A DNA stretch of 64,000 bases from an uncultured Bacilli bacterium (GTDB taxonomy: Bacteria; Bacillota_I; Bacilli_A; RF39; UBA660), in contig CAKOXW010000002.1 of assembly GCA_934130375.1 (NCBI GenBank), forward strand, positions 186,001 to 250,000, in the 5' to 3' direction. The notes below the pieces were generated by a model. It was given only the letters and a program-made list of their open reading frames with translations, ran no database searches and was not told the DNA's origin. Made by a program: the position numbers and the translations under genes. This document shows positions 8,420 to 17,219 of this stretch, piece after piece (position 1 is the first letter of the stretch; the number at the start of each line of letters is the position of its first letter).

Positions 8420-10351
8420 TTTCTTAGTCTTTTTCTTAGTTACCTTTTTCTTTTCTATTTCCTCTACTGCTTCATCATTAATTTCAACATCAAAATCATC
8501 TTCATTTGGCATTCTACCATTTTCTGCTAAGAAATCAATTTGTTCCTTAGTTAATGTTTCATGTTCAAGTAAAGCACTTGCTATTAACTCAAGTAAATCT
8601 CTGTTTTCATTAATAATCTTTTTAGCATTAGCGTAACATTCATTAATAATTTTTCTCATTTCAATATCAATTTCATGAGCAACTTCATTTGAGAAATTCT
8701 TAGTCTTATTATAATCTCTTCCTAAGAATACTCCACCTTCTTGTTGTTCAAACTGAATTGGTCCAAGGTCAGACATACCATACTCAGTAACCATTGCTCT
8801 AGCAATCTTAGTTGCTTTCTCAAAGTCATTATGAGCACCAGTTGATACTTCATTATAAACTATTTCCTCAGCAACACGACCACCTAGCAATCCAGTAATT
8901 CTTTCTAATAATTCCTTCTTAGTAGATGTATAAGTTTCCTCTCTTGGAAGCATCATTGCATAACCTCCAGCATAACCTCTTGGAATAATTGTTACTTTTT
9001 GAACATCGTTAGCATCATCTAACTTTAATCCAAGCACTACATGTCCTGCTTCATGGTGCGCTACCATCTCTTTTTCCTTTTCAGTATATTTCTTACTCTT
9101 CTTAGCAGGTCCCATTAAAACTCTATCAGTTGCCTCATCAATCTCAGCCATTGTAATTTCTTCTTTATTTCTACGAACTGCAAGTAATGCTGCTTCATTT
9201 AATAAGTTCTCTAAGTCAGCACCACTAAATCCAACTGTTCTTTTTGCAATATTAGATAATTTTACTGAAGGAGCGAAAACTTTATTTCTAGCATGAACTG
9301 CAAGTATTTCTTCTCTACCCCTTACATCAGGTAAATTAACTGTAACTTGTCTATCAAATCTTCCTGGACGAAGTAATGCTGGGTCAAGAACATCAGGTCT
9401 ATTTGTTGCTGCTATAATAATAATTCCTTCATTAGCACCAAAACCATCCATCTCAGTTAATAACTGATTTAATGTTTGTTCTCTCTCATCATGACCTCCA
9501 CCAAGACCAGTACCTCTTTGTCTACCAACTGCATCTATTTCATCAATAAATACAAGACATGGTGCATTTTGCTTTGCTTGCCTAAACATATCTCTAACTC
9601 GAGATGCTCCAATACCTACAAACAATTCAACAAAATCAGAACCACTTATAAAGTAGAAAGGAACATTTGCCTCACCTGCAACAGCCTTAGCAAGCAGTGT
9701 TTTACCAGTTCCTGGAGGGCCTACCAAAAGTACACCCTTAGGTATTCTAGCGCCCAATTTTTGGAATTTCTTAGGATTTTTTAAGAAATCAATTAATTCA
9801 GCAACTTCCTCTTTTTCCTCAGTTAGTCCAGCAACATCCTTAAATGTTACTTTTCCACCATCTTCACTTAATTTTGCTCTACTCTTACCAAAGTCCATAG
9901 ACTTATTACCATTACCCATTTGTCTTCCAAATATGTATATCGCACCACCAACTATTAATAACATTGGAAGTACATTTACTAAGAATTGAACAAAGAAACC
10001 TGATGATGGATCACTTTCTGTATTCAATTTAAAATCTTTAATATCCTTAGACTCAAGAATTCTATTAATTACAGTTTCAGAAAGTGGTATCTTAGCATAA
10101 AACACCTCATTCTTAGAATAACCATCTAACTTACCAGTTACTTGATAAACTAGCCCATCAGCATCTGGAATAATAGATAGCTCAGTTATTTTATTTTCCT
10201 TTAAACTATTTTCAAAATCACTATAACTAAATACATGTGTTTTAGTATTAAATAAATCTGTCGAGAAAAATATAAACAATGCTGCAAACAACAAAAGTGC
10301 ATAAGGCATGAAGTTTTTTCTCAAATTATTCTTATTTATATTATTTTTCAT
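8405..10351 (-). CDS. ftsH: ATP-dependent zinc metalloprotease FtsH
   Basis: FtsH is a membrane-anchored AAA+ protease degrading misfolded or regulatory membrane and cytosolic proteins. The 648 residues contain TM1 at about 15-33, an extracytoplasmic loop, TM2 at about 119-142, Walker A GPPGTGKT near 211, Walker [14 protein letters not shown], the second region of homology, and the zinc site HEAGH near 434. The C-tail is a lysine/glutamate-rich disordered stretch. It overlaps tilS by 4 nt. The usual intervening hpt gene is absent. Confidence 0.98.
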   Translation of the reverse strand: MKNNINKNNLRKNFMPYALLLFAALFIFFSTDLFNTKTHVFSYSDFENSLKENKITELSIIPDADGLVYQVTGKLDGYSKNEVFYAKIPLSETVINRILESKDIKDFKLNTESDPSSGFFVQFLVNVLPMLLIVGGAIYIFGRQMGNGNKSMDFGKSRAKLSEDGGKVTFKDVAGLTEEKEEVAELIDFLKNPKKFQKLGARIPKGVLLVGPPGTGKTLLAKAVAGEANVPFYFISGSDFVELFVGIGASRVRDMFRQAKQNAPCLVFIDEIDAVGRQRGTGLGGGHDEREQTLNQLLTEMDGFGANEGIIIIAATNRPDVLDPALLRPGRFDRQVTVNLPDVRGREEILAVHARNKVFAPSVKLSNIAKRTVGFSGADLENLLNEAALLAVRRNKEEITMAEIDEATDRVLMGPAKKSKKYTEKEKEMVAHHEAGHVVLGLKLDDANDVQKVTIIPRGYAGGYAMMLPREETYTSTKKELLERITGLLGGRVAEEIVYNEVSTGAHNDFEKATKIARAMVTEYGMSDLGPIQFEQQEGGVFLGRDYNKTKNFSNEVAHEIDIEMRKIINECYANAKKIINENRDLLELIASALLEHETLTKEQIDFLAENGRMPNEDDFDVEINDEAVEEIEKKKVTKKKTKKEETK

Positions 10352-11679
10352 TTTTCCTCCTTAATTTTTTCATACTTTAATATTATATCATACTTATTTC
10401 CTTTTTTCTTAACATATTTTGATTTTTTTATACCAGGTATCCATAATATATTATCATTACTATCAACAAGTATAGGATAAGAATTTCTTTTATTTAAATC
10501 AATCTTACTATCAATAAACACATCCTTGATCTTCTTACTACCACCAAGGTTCATAATATATATTCTATCTCCTGTACGTCTATTTCTAATATACAAAGGC
10601 ATTTTAATATCATCGTAACTTAATCTACATACATAATTACTATCACTATCTTCATTAATTACTTTGTGTATTACATAATTATTTATAACAATATCTTCAT
10701 TAAATTCATATTTATAATCAATTTCATCTTCCATATACTCAAATGACACCTTGTCATAATTCTTAAGCACTCTAAGATTATTAGGTAACATAATACATAA
10801 ATTAGGTTTATTATTATAGATCATATTAATAATCTTTGTTGTATGTGCGCTTGTAACAAGTAATATATTATCACCGTAGATTTTATCTAATATATAATTT
10901 ATTACTCTCTTTCCAACTAAATTATCTAACTTCTTAAACTCATCTATATATAGTTTATTATCTATATAAACTGTATCTATTATACTACTTACTAACTTAT
11001 CAAAATATTCATCATATTCATTTAACGTTTCACTATACTTTAAAAACTTTAAATGAACATTTTTATCTTCTTTTTTTAGATAAGGCAATATATTATGTCT
11101 ATATCTATTTCTAGTATACTCCAAATTATCATTAGATTTATCTATTACATACTTAATATTATTATCATTTAAATACTTAATAATCTCATCCTTAGTGGTA
11201 TATACTAAAGGTCTAACTAATTTATAATTACCCTTATTTACCTCCATCAAAAAACCACTATAACCTTTTAGTGAAGAACCTCTTACAATACGCATAAGAA
11301 TAGTTTCCATTAAATCATCCCCATGATGAGCAGTAAACAACACCTTAGCATTATACTTTAGTACTACCTCATCAAAGAATTTATATCTCTTACTTCTTGC
11401 ATATGCTTCAAAATTAGAATTATCATACTCCTTAATCTTCATACACTCAAAAATTACATTATTTCTTTTGCAATAACTTTGTACGAATAACTCTTCATCA
11501 TCACTTTCTAATCTTACCTTGTGATTAACATGCGCGCACACAATATTAAATGGAACTTTTTCTCTATACTTAAGAAGCAATGATAGAAGAGCCATTGAAT
11601 CAGGTCCTCCAGAGTTAGCAATTACTACATAGTCATTTTTATTTATAAATTTTGATAAATAATTATATGCCTCTTTCAT
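10348..11679 (-). CDS. tilS: tRNA(Ile)-lysidine synthase
   Basis: TilS converts C34 of tRNA-Ile(CAU) to lysidine, allowing AUA decoding, which is heavily used in this AT-rich genome. The 443-residue protein starts with the N-type ATP pyrophosphatase loop SGGPDSMALLSLL near residue 24. It contains the HVNHKVR and TAHHGDDLMETILMRIVRGSS blocks and ends with the C-terminal domain with RNRRTGDRIYI and GSKKIKDVFID. tilS-ftsH adjacency is conserved in Bacilli. The SD AAGGAAGTG precedes the ATG. Confidence 0.96.
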   Translation of the reverse strand: MKEAYNYLSKFINKNDYVVIANSGGPDSMALLSLLLKYREKVPFNIVCAHVNHKVRLESDDEELFVQSYCKRNNVIFECMKIKEYDNSNFEAYARSKRYKFFDEVVLKYNAKVLFTAHHGDDLMETILMRIVRGSSLKGYSGFLMEVNKGNYKLVRPLVYTTKDEIIKYLNDNNIKYVIDKSNDNLEYTRNRYRHNILPYLKKEDKNVHLKFLKYSETLNEYDEYFDKLVSSIIDTVYIDNKLYIDEFKKLDNLVGKRVINYILDKIYGDNILLVTSAHTTKIINMIYNNKPNLCIMLPNNLRVLKNYDKVSFEYMEDEIDYKYEFNEDIVINNYVIHKVINEDSDSNYVCRLSYDDIKMPLYIRNRRTGDRIYIMNLGGSKKIKDVFIDSKIDLNKRNSYPILVDSNDNILWIPGIKKSKYVKKKGNKYDIILKYEKIKEEK

Positions 11680-11694
11680 AATTCACTTCCTTTT

Positions 11695-11730
11695 AGTGAT
11701 TATTTTATCACTTTAAATTTATTTATACAA
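11695..11730 (-). promoter_or_regulatory. tilS-ftsH promoter with overlapping hairpin
   Basis: TTGTAT (11725-11730) and TAAAAT (11702-11707) are 17 bp apart. A perfect inverted repeat AGTGAT/ATCACT (11695-11712) covers the -10. It may be an operator or an mRNA 5' hairpin close to the tilS SD. Which one cannot be decided here. Confidence 0.5.
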
Positions 11731-11733
11731 GAA

Positions 11734-11762
11734 AAAGAGACTATTTAATAACTAATCTCTTT
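11734..11762 (-). terminator. Terminator of the metallophosphoesterase operon
   Basis: A 10-bp stem (AAAGAGATTA/TAGTCTCTTT with one G-T pair) begins inside the end of the gene and is followed by Ts on the minus strand. Confidence 0.75.
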
Positions 11763-12751
11763 GTTCTTCTATAATCATTTATTTTAATTTGAGATTCATC
11801 AAATAAATGCTCCCTTGGCGTTATATACTGAATATCTCCCTTTTCATCATAGTATAAGTCAACATCATAAAACCCCATTGTATTAGATACGTCTTTTCTT
11901 TCCATAAATTGAGATTGATAACATAATGAAGGTACTAAGATGGCATGAACATTTCTATATTCAGTATAATATGACTTGTGATAATGTCCTTCTAATAATA
12001 AGGCAGGTTTTTTACCAGTTGACATAGCATCAATTGTTGTTTGTACACTTCTTGACCTATATTTTGATACTCCACCACCTGGATGTCTTAATCTTACTCT
12101 AACACCATTTACATCAATATCAGCATGGTCTTGTCCAAGATAAAACATATCTTTTCTTTCAAGTGCGATCATTCTACCAAGTGTCGCACCACCATTAATT
12201 TTATGAGTTTCATCATGACTACCTTGAATAAATTCTGTAGTAATACCACTAATTTTAGGATACATTTCTATTACATAACCTGCTTGTTCATCTGCACCAT
12301 TTTCAAATCTATCATATCTTTGGCTCTTTCTCTTTTCTTGATAATCACCATCTACTAAATCTCCAATATGAAGCACTCTACCTATTTCATGCTCATAAAA
12401 ATATTTATAAGCAGAATTAAGCATATGCAACTGCTGTACTTTAGAGCAAAGATGAGTATCACTTACAAGACCAAGTGTAGTTTTATTGCAATCCTCCATA
12501 GGTATTTTTACATTTTTATGCCTAGAAGCCATTTGTTTTCTATATTTTCTAATTACATCTTCACCATCAACATTGATTATTTCAACAGGTAAATCAAAAT
12601 GAGTTAATAATTCAACAAGTCCATATACATTTTCTAAACTTATATCTAAGTCTTTTGATACATCTAATATAGATTGCTCCTTTTTTAGATACTTTGAATA
12701 TATTTTATATGCTTCTTCATAAGTAAGCATTTTACTAAAATCAAATTTCAT
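11741..12751 (-). CDS. HTH-metallophosphoesterase, catalytically intact paralogue
   Basis: The product has 336 residues. Residues 1-70 resemble a helix-turn-helix region (EEAYKIYSKYLKKEQSILDVSKDLDISLENVYGLVELL). From about residue 90 a calcineurin-like phosphoesterase follows with the metal motifs DTH, GDLVDGD, GSHDETH (Ser replacing Asn of GNHD), RHPGGG and GHYH. It should bind two metals and hydrolyse a phosphodiester or phosphomonoester of unknown identity. The start overlaps the stop of its upstream paralogue by 1 nt (TAATG), indicating coupled translation. A DNA- or RNA-directed nuclease is one possibility, not shown. Confidence 0.75.
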   Translation of the reverse strand: MKFDFSKMLTYEEAYKIYSKYLKKEQSILDVSKDLDISLENVYGLVELLTHFDLPVEIINVDGEDVIRKYRKQMASRHKNVKIPMEDCNKTTLGLVSDTHLCSKVQQLHMLNSAYKYFYEHEIGRVLHIGDLVDGDYQEKRKSQRYDRFENGADEQAGYVIEMYPKISGITTEFIQGSHDETHKINGGATLGRMIALERKDMFYLGQDHADIDVNGVRVRLRHPGGGVSKYRSRSVQTTIDAMSTGKKPALLLEGHYHKSYYTEYRNVHAILVPSLCYQSQFMERKDVSNTMGFYDVDLYYDEKGDIQYITPREHLFDESQIKINDYRRTKRLVIK

Positions 12752-13746
12752 TATTTCTTTTCCCCCATTCTAAGTACTTTTGTTCTTGAATAATCATCTT
12801 TATCTGTTTGATAAAAAGGTGAAAATGTTGCTTCAAAATCTTTAAGTTTTCCATCTTTTGTAAGAGTTGTTCTCATAAGAATAAATCCAACATTATGAGG
12901 AATAGCACTACTCCTTATTTTAGGTGTTGTTGCAACTATACTAGGTACGGCAAGTTCTCTCATACCTCTTTCAGTCATTTGCTGAGACGCTAAAATGTGA
13001 CCATCTAAAATTATATCAACTTTTTCTTCGCTACGCATTGCATAGATTGATTCTTGTGGCTTATATGATATTGTTTTAGCCCTATCAAATGCACCAACTT
13101 TTAAATGTTGAACAAGTACTTTCATTTTATTTATGTTCATAGTACATCTCATATTACCTAAATATGTCATATCTTCTCTTTCACTATCAATTATTCTACC
13201 AATATCAACTCCATTTACAGCAGTATGAGTTGCATCTTGATCACCCGTTATAAAATATGTTTGCATACCTTCAATATATGGATAATGTTCAACAACATAA
13301 TCAATTTGGTCATCAGTAGTATCTACAAATAATGTTTGATAATATGGATTTTTTAATCCATACAATCCTTCAGTCAAATCACCGCAATGAATAACTGTGT
13401 CAATACCTTGTCTATGTGCTTCTAAATACGCTGAATTAAGCCTAGATAACTGTTGATATTTAGAACCTAATCTAGTATCAGAAATAATAAGTGCATTAAA
13501 TTCATTTTTATCATTATTTAAAGTATATATATTATCTCCATTTAAATTCCTTTCATCAAGATTTAATATTGTTGCATCTTCTCCATAACCAGATACGATA
13601 ATATTAATACCTGATTTTTTAAGTCTGTTAACTAAATAACTAAATTCTAAAATTGATATACCAAACTTAGAACAAACTTCATTACACGTTCTTTCCTTTC
13701 TTGTGTATTCCTTAAACTTCTTTAAATCTAAATCTTCAATTCCCAT
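12751..13746 (-). CDS. HTH-metallophosphoesterase, apparently degenerate paralogue
   Basis: The 331-residue product is colinear with the downstream protein: an N-terminal HTH-like region (KERTCNEVCSKFGISILEFSYLVNRL) and a phosphoesterase fold with the shared SAY and GxDxTH neighbourhoods. Three metal motifs are altered: DTR in place of DTH, GDQDATH in place of GNHD, and GHIL in place of GHxH. It therefore probably lacks activity and may be a structural or regulatory partner. The start is placed at MGIEDLDL because GGAGG lies 8 nt upstream. A longer frame has no SD there. It is the first gene of a two-gene operon. Confidence 0.72.
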   Translation of the reverse strand: MGIEDLDLKKFKEYTRKERTCNEVCSKFGISILEFSYLVNRLKKSGINIIVSGYGEDATILNLDERNLNGDNIYTLNNDKNEFNALIISDTRLGSKYQQLSRLNSAYLEAHRQGIDTVIHCGDLTEGLYGLKNPYYQTLFVDTTDDQIDYVVEHYPYIEGMQTYFITGDQDATHTAVNGVDIGRIIDSEREDMTYLGNMRCTMNINKMKVLVQHLKVGAFDRAKTISYKPQESIYAMRSEEKVDIILDGHILASQQMTERGMRELAVPSIVATTPKIRSSAIPHNVGFILMRTTLTKDGKLKDFEATFSPFYQTDKDDYSRTKVLRMGEKK

Positions 13747-13770
13747 AAAAGTGCCTCCAAAATAAAAGAA

Positions 13771-13859
13771 GGTAATAGCGAAATAATTACTAAAATAAAT
13801 TATACTCGCTATCACCTACCCTCTATAAAAATTGTAGCACAATTTAGTTACACTAACAA
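13771..13859 (-). promoter_or_regulatory. Promoter and long inverted repeat of the metallophosphoesterase operon
   Basis: TTGTTA (13854-13859) and TACAAT (13831-13836) are 17 bp apart. Downstream, an 11-bp inverted repeat with one mismatch, GGTGATAGCGA/TCGCTATTACC (13771-13781 and 13806-13816), brackets a second TATAAT-like box. It is either an operator or a 5' UTR stem-loop. Confidence 0.5.
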
Positions 13860-13866
13860 TATATTT

Positions 13867-14907
13867 TTAAATATTTCCAAACTTTTCCCACTTAGGATAT
13901 TCTTTATAAATATCTTTAACCATTTTCTCTATTTTTTTGTACTTTACCTCATCTTTTTCAATAAAATCATCTAAATCTCTATAAAGTGCTTCTGTTGCAT
14001 TAAACTCTTTTTCTTGGGTATTATTTATAAAATTTAGAACCACTAAATCTCTAAACATAACCAAATCAGGATTACTAAATCCATATTTATCTTTCAAATA
14101 TTTAACTAATTTTTTATAACTTTTTAAACTTTCTAAATACTCACCACACTCTATTTTCTTATAATCATCTAATGAATATTTTCTAATATTATATTTTTTA
14201 TGCATTTCATTTAAATCTAACATAAATTTTTCATCTAATCCAATTGAACCAATTAAAATATTACCATTATTGTAACAAATTTCACAAATTTCATTAGAAA
14301 CTTTACGTCTTAGAATATATTCAAGTAAATAATTACTATCTATTTCTAATAATTCTCCAAGTCTATTAAGTTCAATTACACCATAAGTAGACATTATTCC
14401 TAGTATTATATTACCTAAATTATCATTTTCTTTAATACACTCAATAATATTATCATCTTTAAATATACGAATAATATTCTTTCTTATTTCTTCAGGAATA
14501 AAAACTAACATTTTTTTAGTTTTCTTATCATATTTAACACATCCTAATTTCAAGTCAACAATTGAAAGTAATGGTTTAAAATTACCATCATCAAACTTTC
14601 TTATTCCCTTTTTACTTGCGATAAATAGAATTTCATTACAAGTATCTAATTCACAATTAATTAAACAAGATTTAATTATTTCTTTTAAATTCTCACATAT
14701 AAAGTCAATCATTTCACTCTTTTTTGGTTTATAACTAATAAAATCTTTTAAATCTTCTTCATTATTAGATAATATATAATAAGTAACTATAATATTATTT
14801 AGACTATTTTTATCAAGAGAATTATAAAACTCTTTAGCACTCATTTCTTTAATATCCTTTTGTTCTTCAAAAAAATCTAAAAAAGCATCTTGTAAAGTAT
14901 TAAACAT
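13867..14907 (-). CDS. Conserved-looking protein of unknown function
   Basis: I do not recognise a family in these 346 residues. It is mainly helical and charged, with no signal peptide or membrane segment. The middle (about 165-230, LGNIILGIMSTYGVIELNRLGELLEIDSNYLLEYILRRKV) reads like a winged-helix or HTH module. A beta-like stretch (CVKYDKKTKKMLVFIPEEIRKNII) precedes it. The CEICYNN pair of cysteines is not a full zinc site. The start is supported by GGAGGTG 6 nt upstream. It lies between the clpB terminator and the metallophosphoesterase promoter, so it seems to be transcribed alone. Confidence 0.65.
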   Translation of the reverse strand: MFNTLQDAFLDFFEEQKDIKEMSAKEFYNSLDKNSLNNIIVTYYILSNNEEDLKDFISYKPKKSEMIDFICENLKEIIKSCLINCELDTCNEILFIASKKGIRKFDDGNFKPLLSIVDLKLGCVKYDKKTKKMLVFIPEEIRKNIIRIFKDDNIIECIKENDNLGNIILGIMSTYGVIELNRLGELLEIDSNYLLEYILRRKVSNEICEICYNNGNILIGSIGLDEKFMLDLNEMHKKYNIRKYSLDDYKKIECGEYLESLKSYKKLVKYLKDKYGFSNPDLVMFRDLVVLNFINNTQEKEFNATEALYRDLDDFIEKDEVKYKKIEKMVKDIYKEYPKWEKFGNI

Positions 14908-14934
14908 AATACACCTCCAGCTTCAATATAACAT

Positions 14935-14963
14935 AAAAGAATAGTATTAGTCACTATTCTTTT
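14935..14963 (-). terminator. Terminator of clpB
   Basis: A perfect 11-bp stem AAAAGAATAGT/ACTATTCTTTT spans the clpB stop codon. The T side is short (four Ts). Confidence 0.75.
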
Positions 14964-17055
14964 TATTAATTAATAACTTATTGTCATAACTTACAATTAA
15001 AGTATCATTTTCATGAATATCTCCATTAATAAGTAACTTAGCAAGTGGTGTTTCTAATTCCTTATTAACAAGTCTCTTTAATGGTCTAGCACCATAAAAC
15101 TCATCATAACCATTATTTACAAAATAATCCTTAGCGGTATTATCTAGTTCTATCTTAACATTAATATCACTTAATCTAACTTCAATCTCTTTAACAATTT
15201 TATCAAGAATTTCATAAAGAACATTTTTAGTTAATTTCTTAAATACAATTATCTCATCAATTCTATTTATAAATTCAGGTTTAAAGTATTTATGTAATTC
15301 CCCTTCAACCTTGTTGTCTTCACCATTTAATATGTATTCACTACCAATATTAGATGTCATTATGATAATTGTATTCTTAAAATCAACTAATCTTCCATTA
15401 GAATCTGTTAATCTACCATCATCTAGTATTTGTAATAATAAATTTAATACATCAGGATGAGCTTTTTCTATTTCATCAAATAACACTATACTATAAGGAT
15501 TTCTTCTAACTGCTTCAGTTAATTGTCCACCCTCTTCATAACCAATATAACCTGGTGCGGCACCGATTAATCTTGATACTGAATATTTTTCCATATACTC
15601 AGACATATCAATTCTTACCATATGATGCTCATCATCAAATAATTCGTACGCTAAAGACTTAGCAACCTCTGTTTTACCAACACCAGTTGGACCTAGGAAG
15701 ATAAATGAACCAATTGGTTTATTAGGGTCTTTAATACCACTCCTTGACCTAATAATCGCATCACTTACCAATTTTAATGCTTCTTCTTGACCTTTTACTC
15801 TTTTATTTAAATTATCATATAAATGTAGTACTTTATCCTTTTCACTACTAATTAACTTAGTAATAGGAATATTAGTCCATTTACTTATTACATTAGCAAT
15901 ATCATCACTTGTAACAACATCACTAAGTAATTTATTACTTGATTTTTCTTTTAAACTTGCTAATTTCTTTTCAAGTTCAGGTATGACACCATGTCTTAAT
16001 TTAGCGGCAGTCTCTAAATCATAAGTATTTTCTGCTCTTTCAAGTTCAAATTTCTTCTTATCAATTTCACTTTTTACTTTCTTAATTTCTTCATTAGCAT
16101 GTTTCTCATTATTCCAATCATCACTCAATTTCTTTTCATCAGCCTTAAGAGTTTCAAGTTCAGAATTAATATCACTAAGTCTCTTCTTAGATAATTCATC
16201 CTTTTCCTTCTTAATTGCTTCTCTTTCAATCTCAAGTCTCATAATCTTTCTTGTTAACTCATCTAGACTTGTAGGAACACTATCCATTTGAACACGTATA
16301 GTTGCACAAGCCTCATCAACAAGGTCGATTGCTTTATCTGGTAAAAATCTATCAGTGATATATCTATTAGATAATGTTGCTGCGGAAACTAAAGCTCTAT
16401 CTTGAATTGAAACACCATGATGAATTTCAAATCTTTCTTTTAAACCACGAAGAATAGTTATTGTATCTTCAACACTTGGTTCACTAACAATAATCTTTTG
16501 AAATCTTCTTTCAAGAGCACCATCTTTTTCAATATATTTTCTATATTCATTTAAAGTTGTTGCTCCAATAACATGAATTTCACCCCTTGCAAGCATTGGT
16601 TTTAAAATATTACCAGTGTCCATTGCACCTTCTATCGCACCAGTACCTACTATTGTATGAATTTCATCGATAAACATTATGATATTACCTTCAGATTTTT
16701 TAACCTCATCAAGTACCTTTTTAAGTCTCTCTTCAAATTCACCTCTGTATTTTGCACCTGCAATTAAAGCAGCCATATCAAGTTCCCAAATTATTTTATC
16801 TTTAAGAGAATTTGGTACATCACCTTTAACAATTCTTTGTGCAAGGCCTTCAACTATTGCAGTTTTACCTACACCTGGTTCACCAATTAAAACTGGGTTA
16901 TTTTTAGTTTTACGAGATAATATTCTTGTAATACTTCTAACTTCATCATCTCTACCTATTATTGGATCTATTTTTCTATTTTTAACGTCTTCTATGATAT
17001 TTCTACCATATTTTTCTAAGACATTTTCATTTTCTTCATTTTGATACATATTCAT
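14947..17055 (-). CDS. clpB: ClpB disaggregase lacking the N-terminal domain
   Basis: ClpB threads aggregated proteins through a hexameric pore together with DnaK. The protein has 702 residues against about 860 in full-length ClpB, because the ~140-residue Clp_N domain is missing. Residue 1 is only ~30 residues before the first AAA+ module. NBD1 has GEPGVGKT near 59 and the pore loop [10 protein letters not shown]. The long coiled-coil M domain (about 270-390) identifies ClpB rather than ClpC. NBD2 has GPTGVGKT near 455 and the pore loop [17 protein letters not shown]. No LGF/IGF-type ClpP tripeptide was noticed. It is controlled by a CIRCE element overlapping the promoter. N-domain-less ClpB also occurs in mycoplasmas and as the short isoform in E. 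coli. Confidence 0.92.
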   Translation of the reverse strand: MNMYQNEENENVLEKYGRNIIEDVKNRKIDPIIGRDDEVRSITRILSRKTKNNPVLIGEPGVGKTAIVEGLAQRIVKGDVPNSLKDKIIWELDMAALIAGAKYRGEFEERLKKVLDEVKKSEGNIIMFIDEIHTIVGTGAIEGAMDTGNILKPMLARGEIHVIGATTLNEYRKYIEKDGALERRFQKIIVSEPSVEDTITILRGLKERFEIHHGVSIQDRALVSAATLSNRYITDRFLPDKAIDLVDEACATIRVQMDSVPTSLDELTRKIMRLEIEREAIKKEKDELSKKRLSDINSELETLKADEKKLSDDWNNEKHANEEIKKVKSEIDKKKFELERAENTYDLETAAKLRHGVIPELEKKLASLKEKSSNKLLSDVVTSDDIANVISKWTNIPITKLISSEKDKVLHLYDNLNKRVKGQEEALKLVSDAIIRSRSGIKDPNKPIGSFIFLGPTGVGKTEVAKSLAYELFDDEHHMVRIDMSEYMEKYSVSRLIGAAPGYIGYEEGGQLTEAVRRNPYSIVLFDEIEKAHPDVLNLLLQILDDGRLTDSNGRLVDFKNTIIIMTSNIGSEYILNGEDNKVEGELHKYFKPEFINRIDEIIVFKKLTKNVLYEILDKIVKEIEVRLSDINVKIELDNTAKDYFVNNGYDEFYGARPLKRLVNKELETPLAKLLINGDIHENDTLIVSYDNKLLINKKNSD

Positions 17056-17075
17056 ATTTCATCACCTCAAATAAC

Positions 17076-17103
17076 ATTATACTCATTTTTTAGCACTTGT
17101 CAA
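17076..17103 (-). promoter_or_regulatory. clpB promoter
   Basis: TTGACA (17098-17103) and TATAAT (17076-17081) are 16 bp apart on the minus strand, with the -35 box inside the CIRCE element. Confidence 0.85.
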
Positions 17104-17116
17104 GTAAGAGTGCTAA
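17090..17116 (-). promoter_or_regulatory. CIRCE operator (HrcA binding site)
   Basis: TTAGCACTT, 9 nt, GAGTGCTAA: the heat-shock operator with one mismatch to the TTAGCACTC-N9-GAGTGCTAA consensus. It covers the -35 of clpB, so HrcA should repress clpB at normal temperature. Confidence 0.93.
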
Positions 17117-17179
17117 CTAATTTTATTATATACAGAAAAATGAAATCTATTCATCCAAATTGGGTATAAGAACTAGCAT

Positions 17180-17207
17180 AGCCCACGACTACACAAAAAA
17201 AGAAGAA
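17180..17207 (-). repeat. Post-terminator repeat, copy 2 (behind rpoC)
   Basis: It is identical over 28 nt to 8376-8403, in the same orientation relative to the terminated gene. It begins in the rpoC terminator T tract and continues as TGTAGTCGTGGGCT. No gene explains it. Confidence 0.75.
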
Positions 17208-17219
17208 TATTTCTATTCT
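17195..17219 (-). terminator. Terminator of rpoBC
   Basis: A 6-bp stem AGAATA/TATTCT with a 4-nt loop at the rpoC stop codon is followed by TC and seven Ts on the minus strand. Confidence 0.75.
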
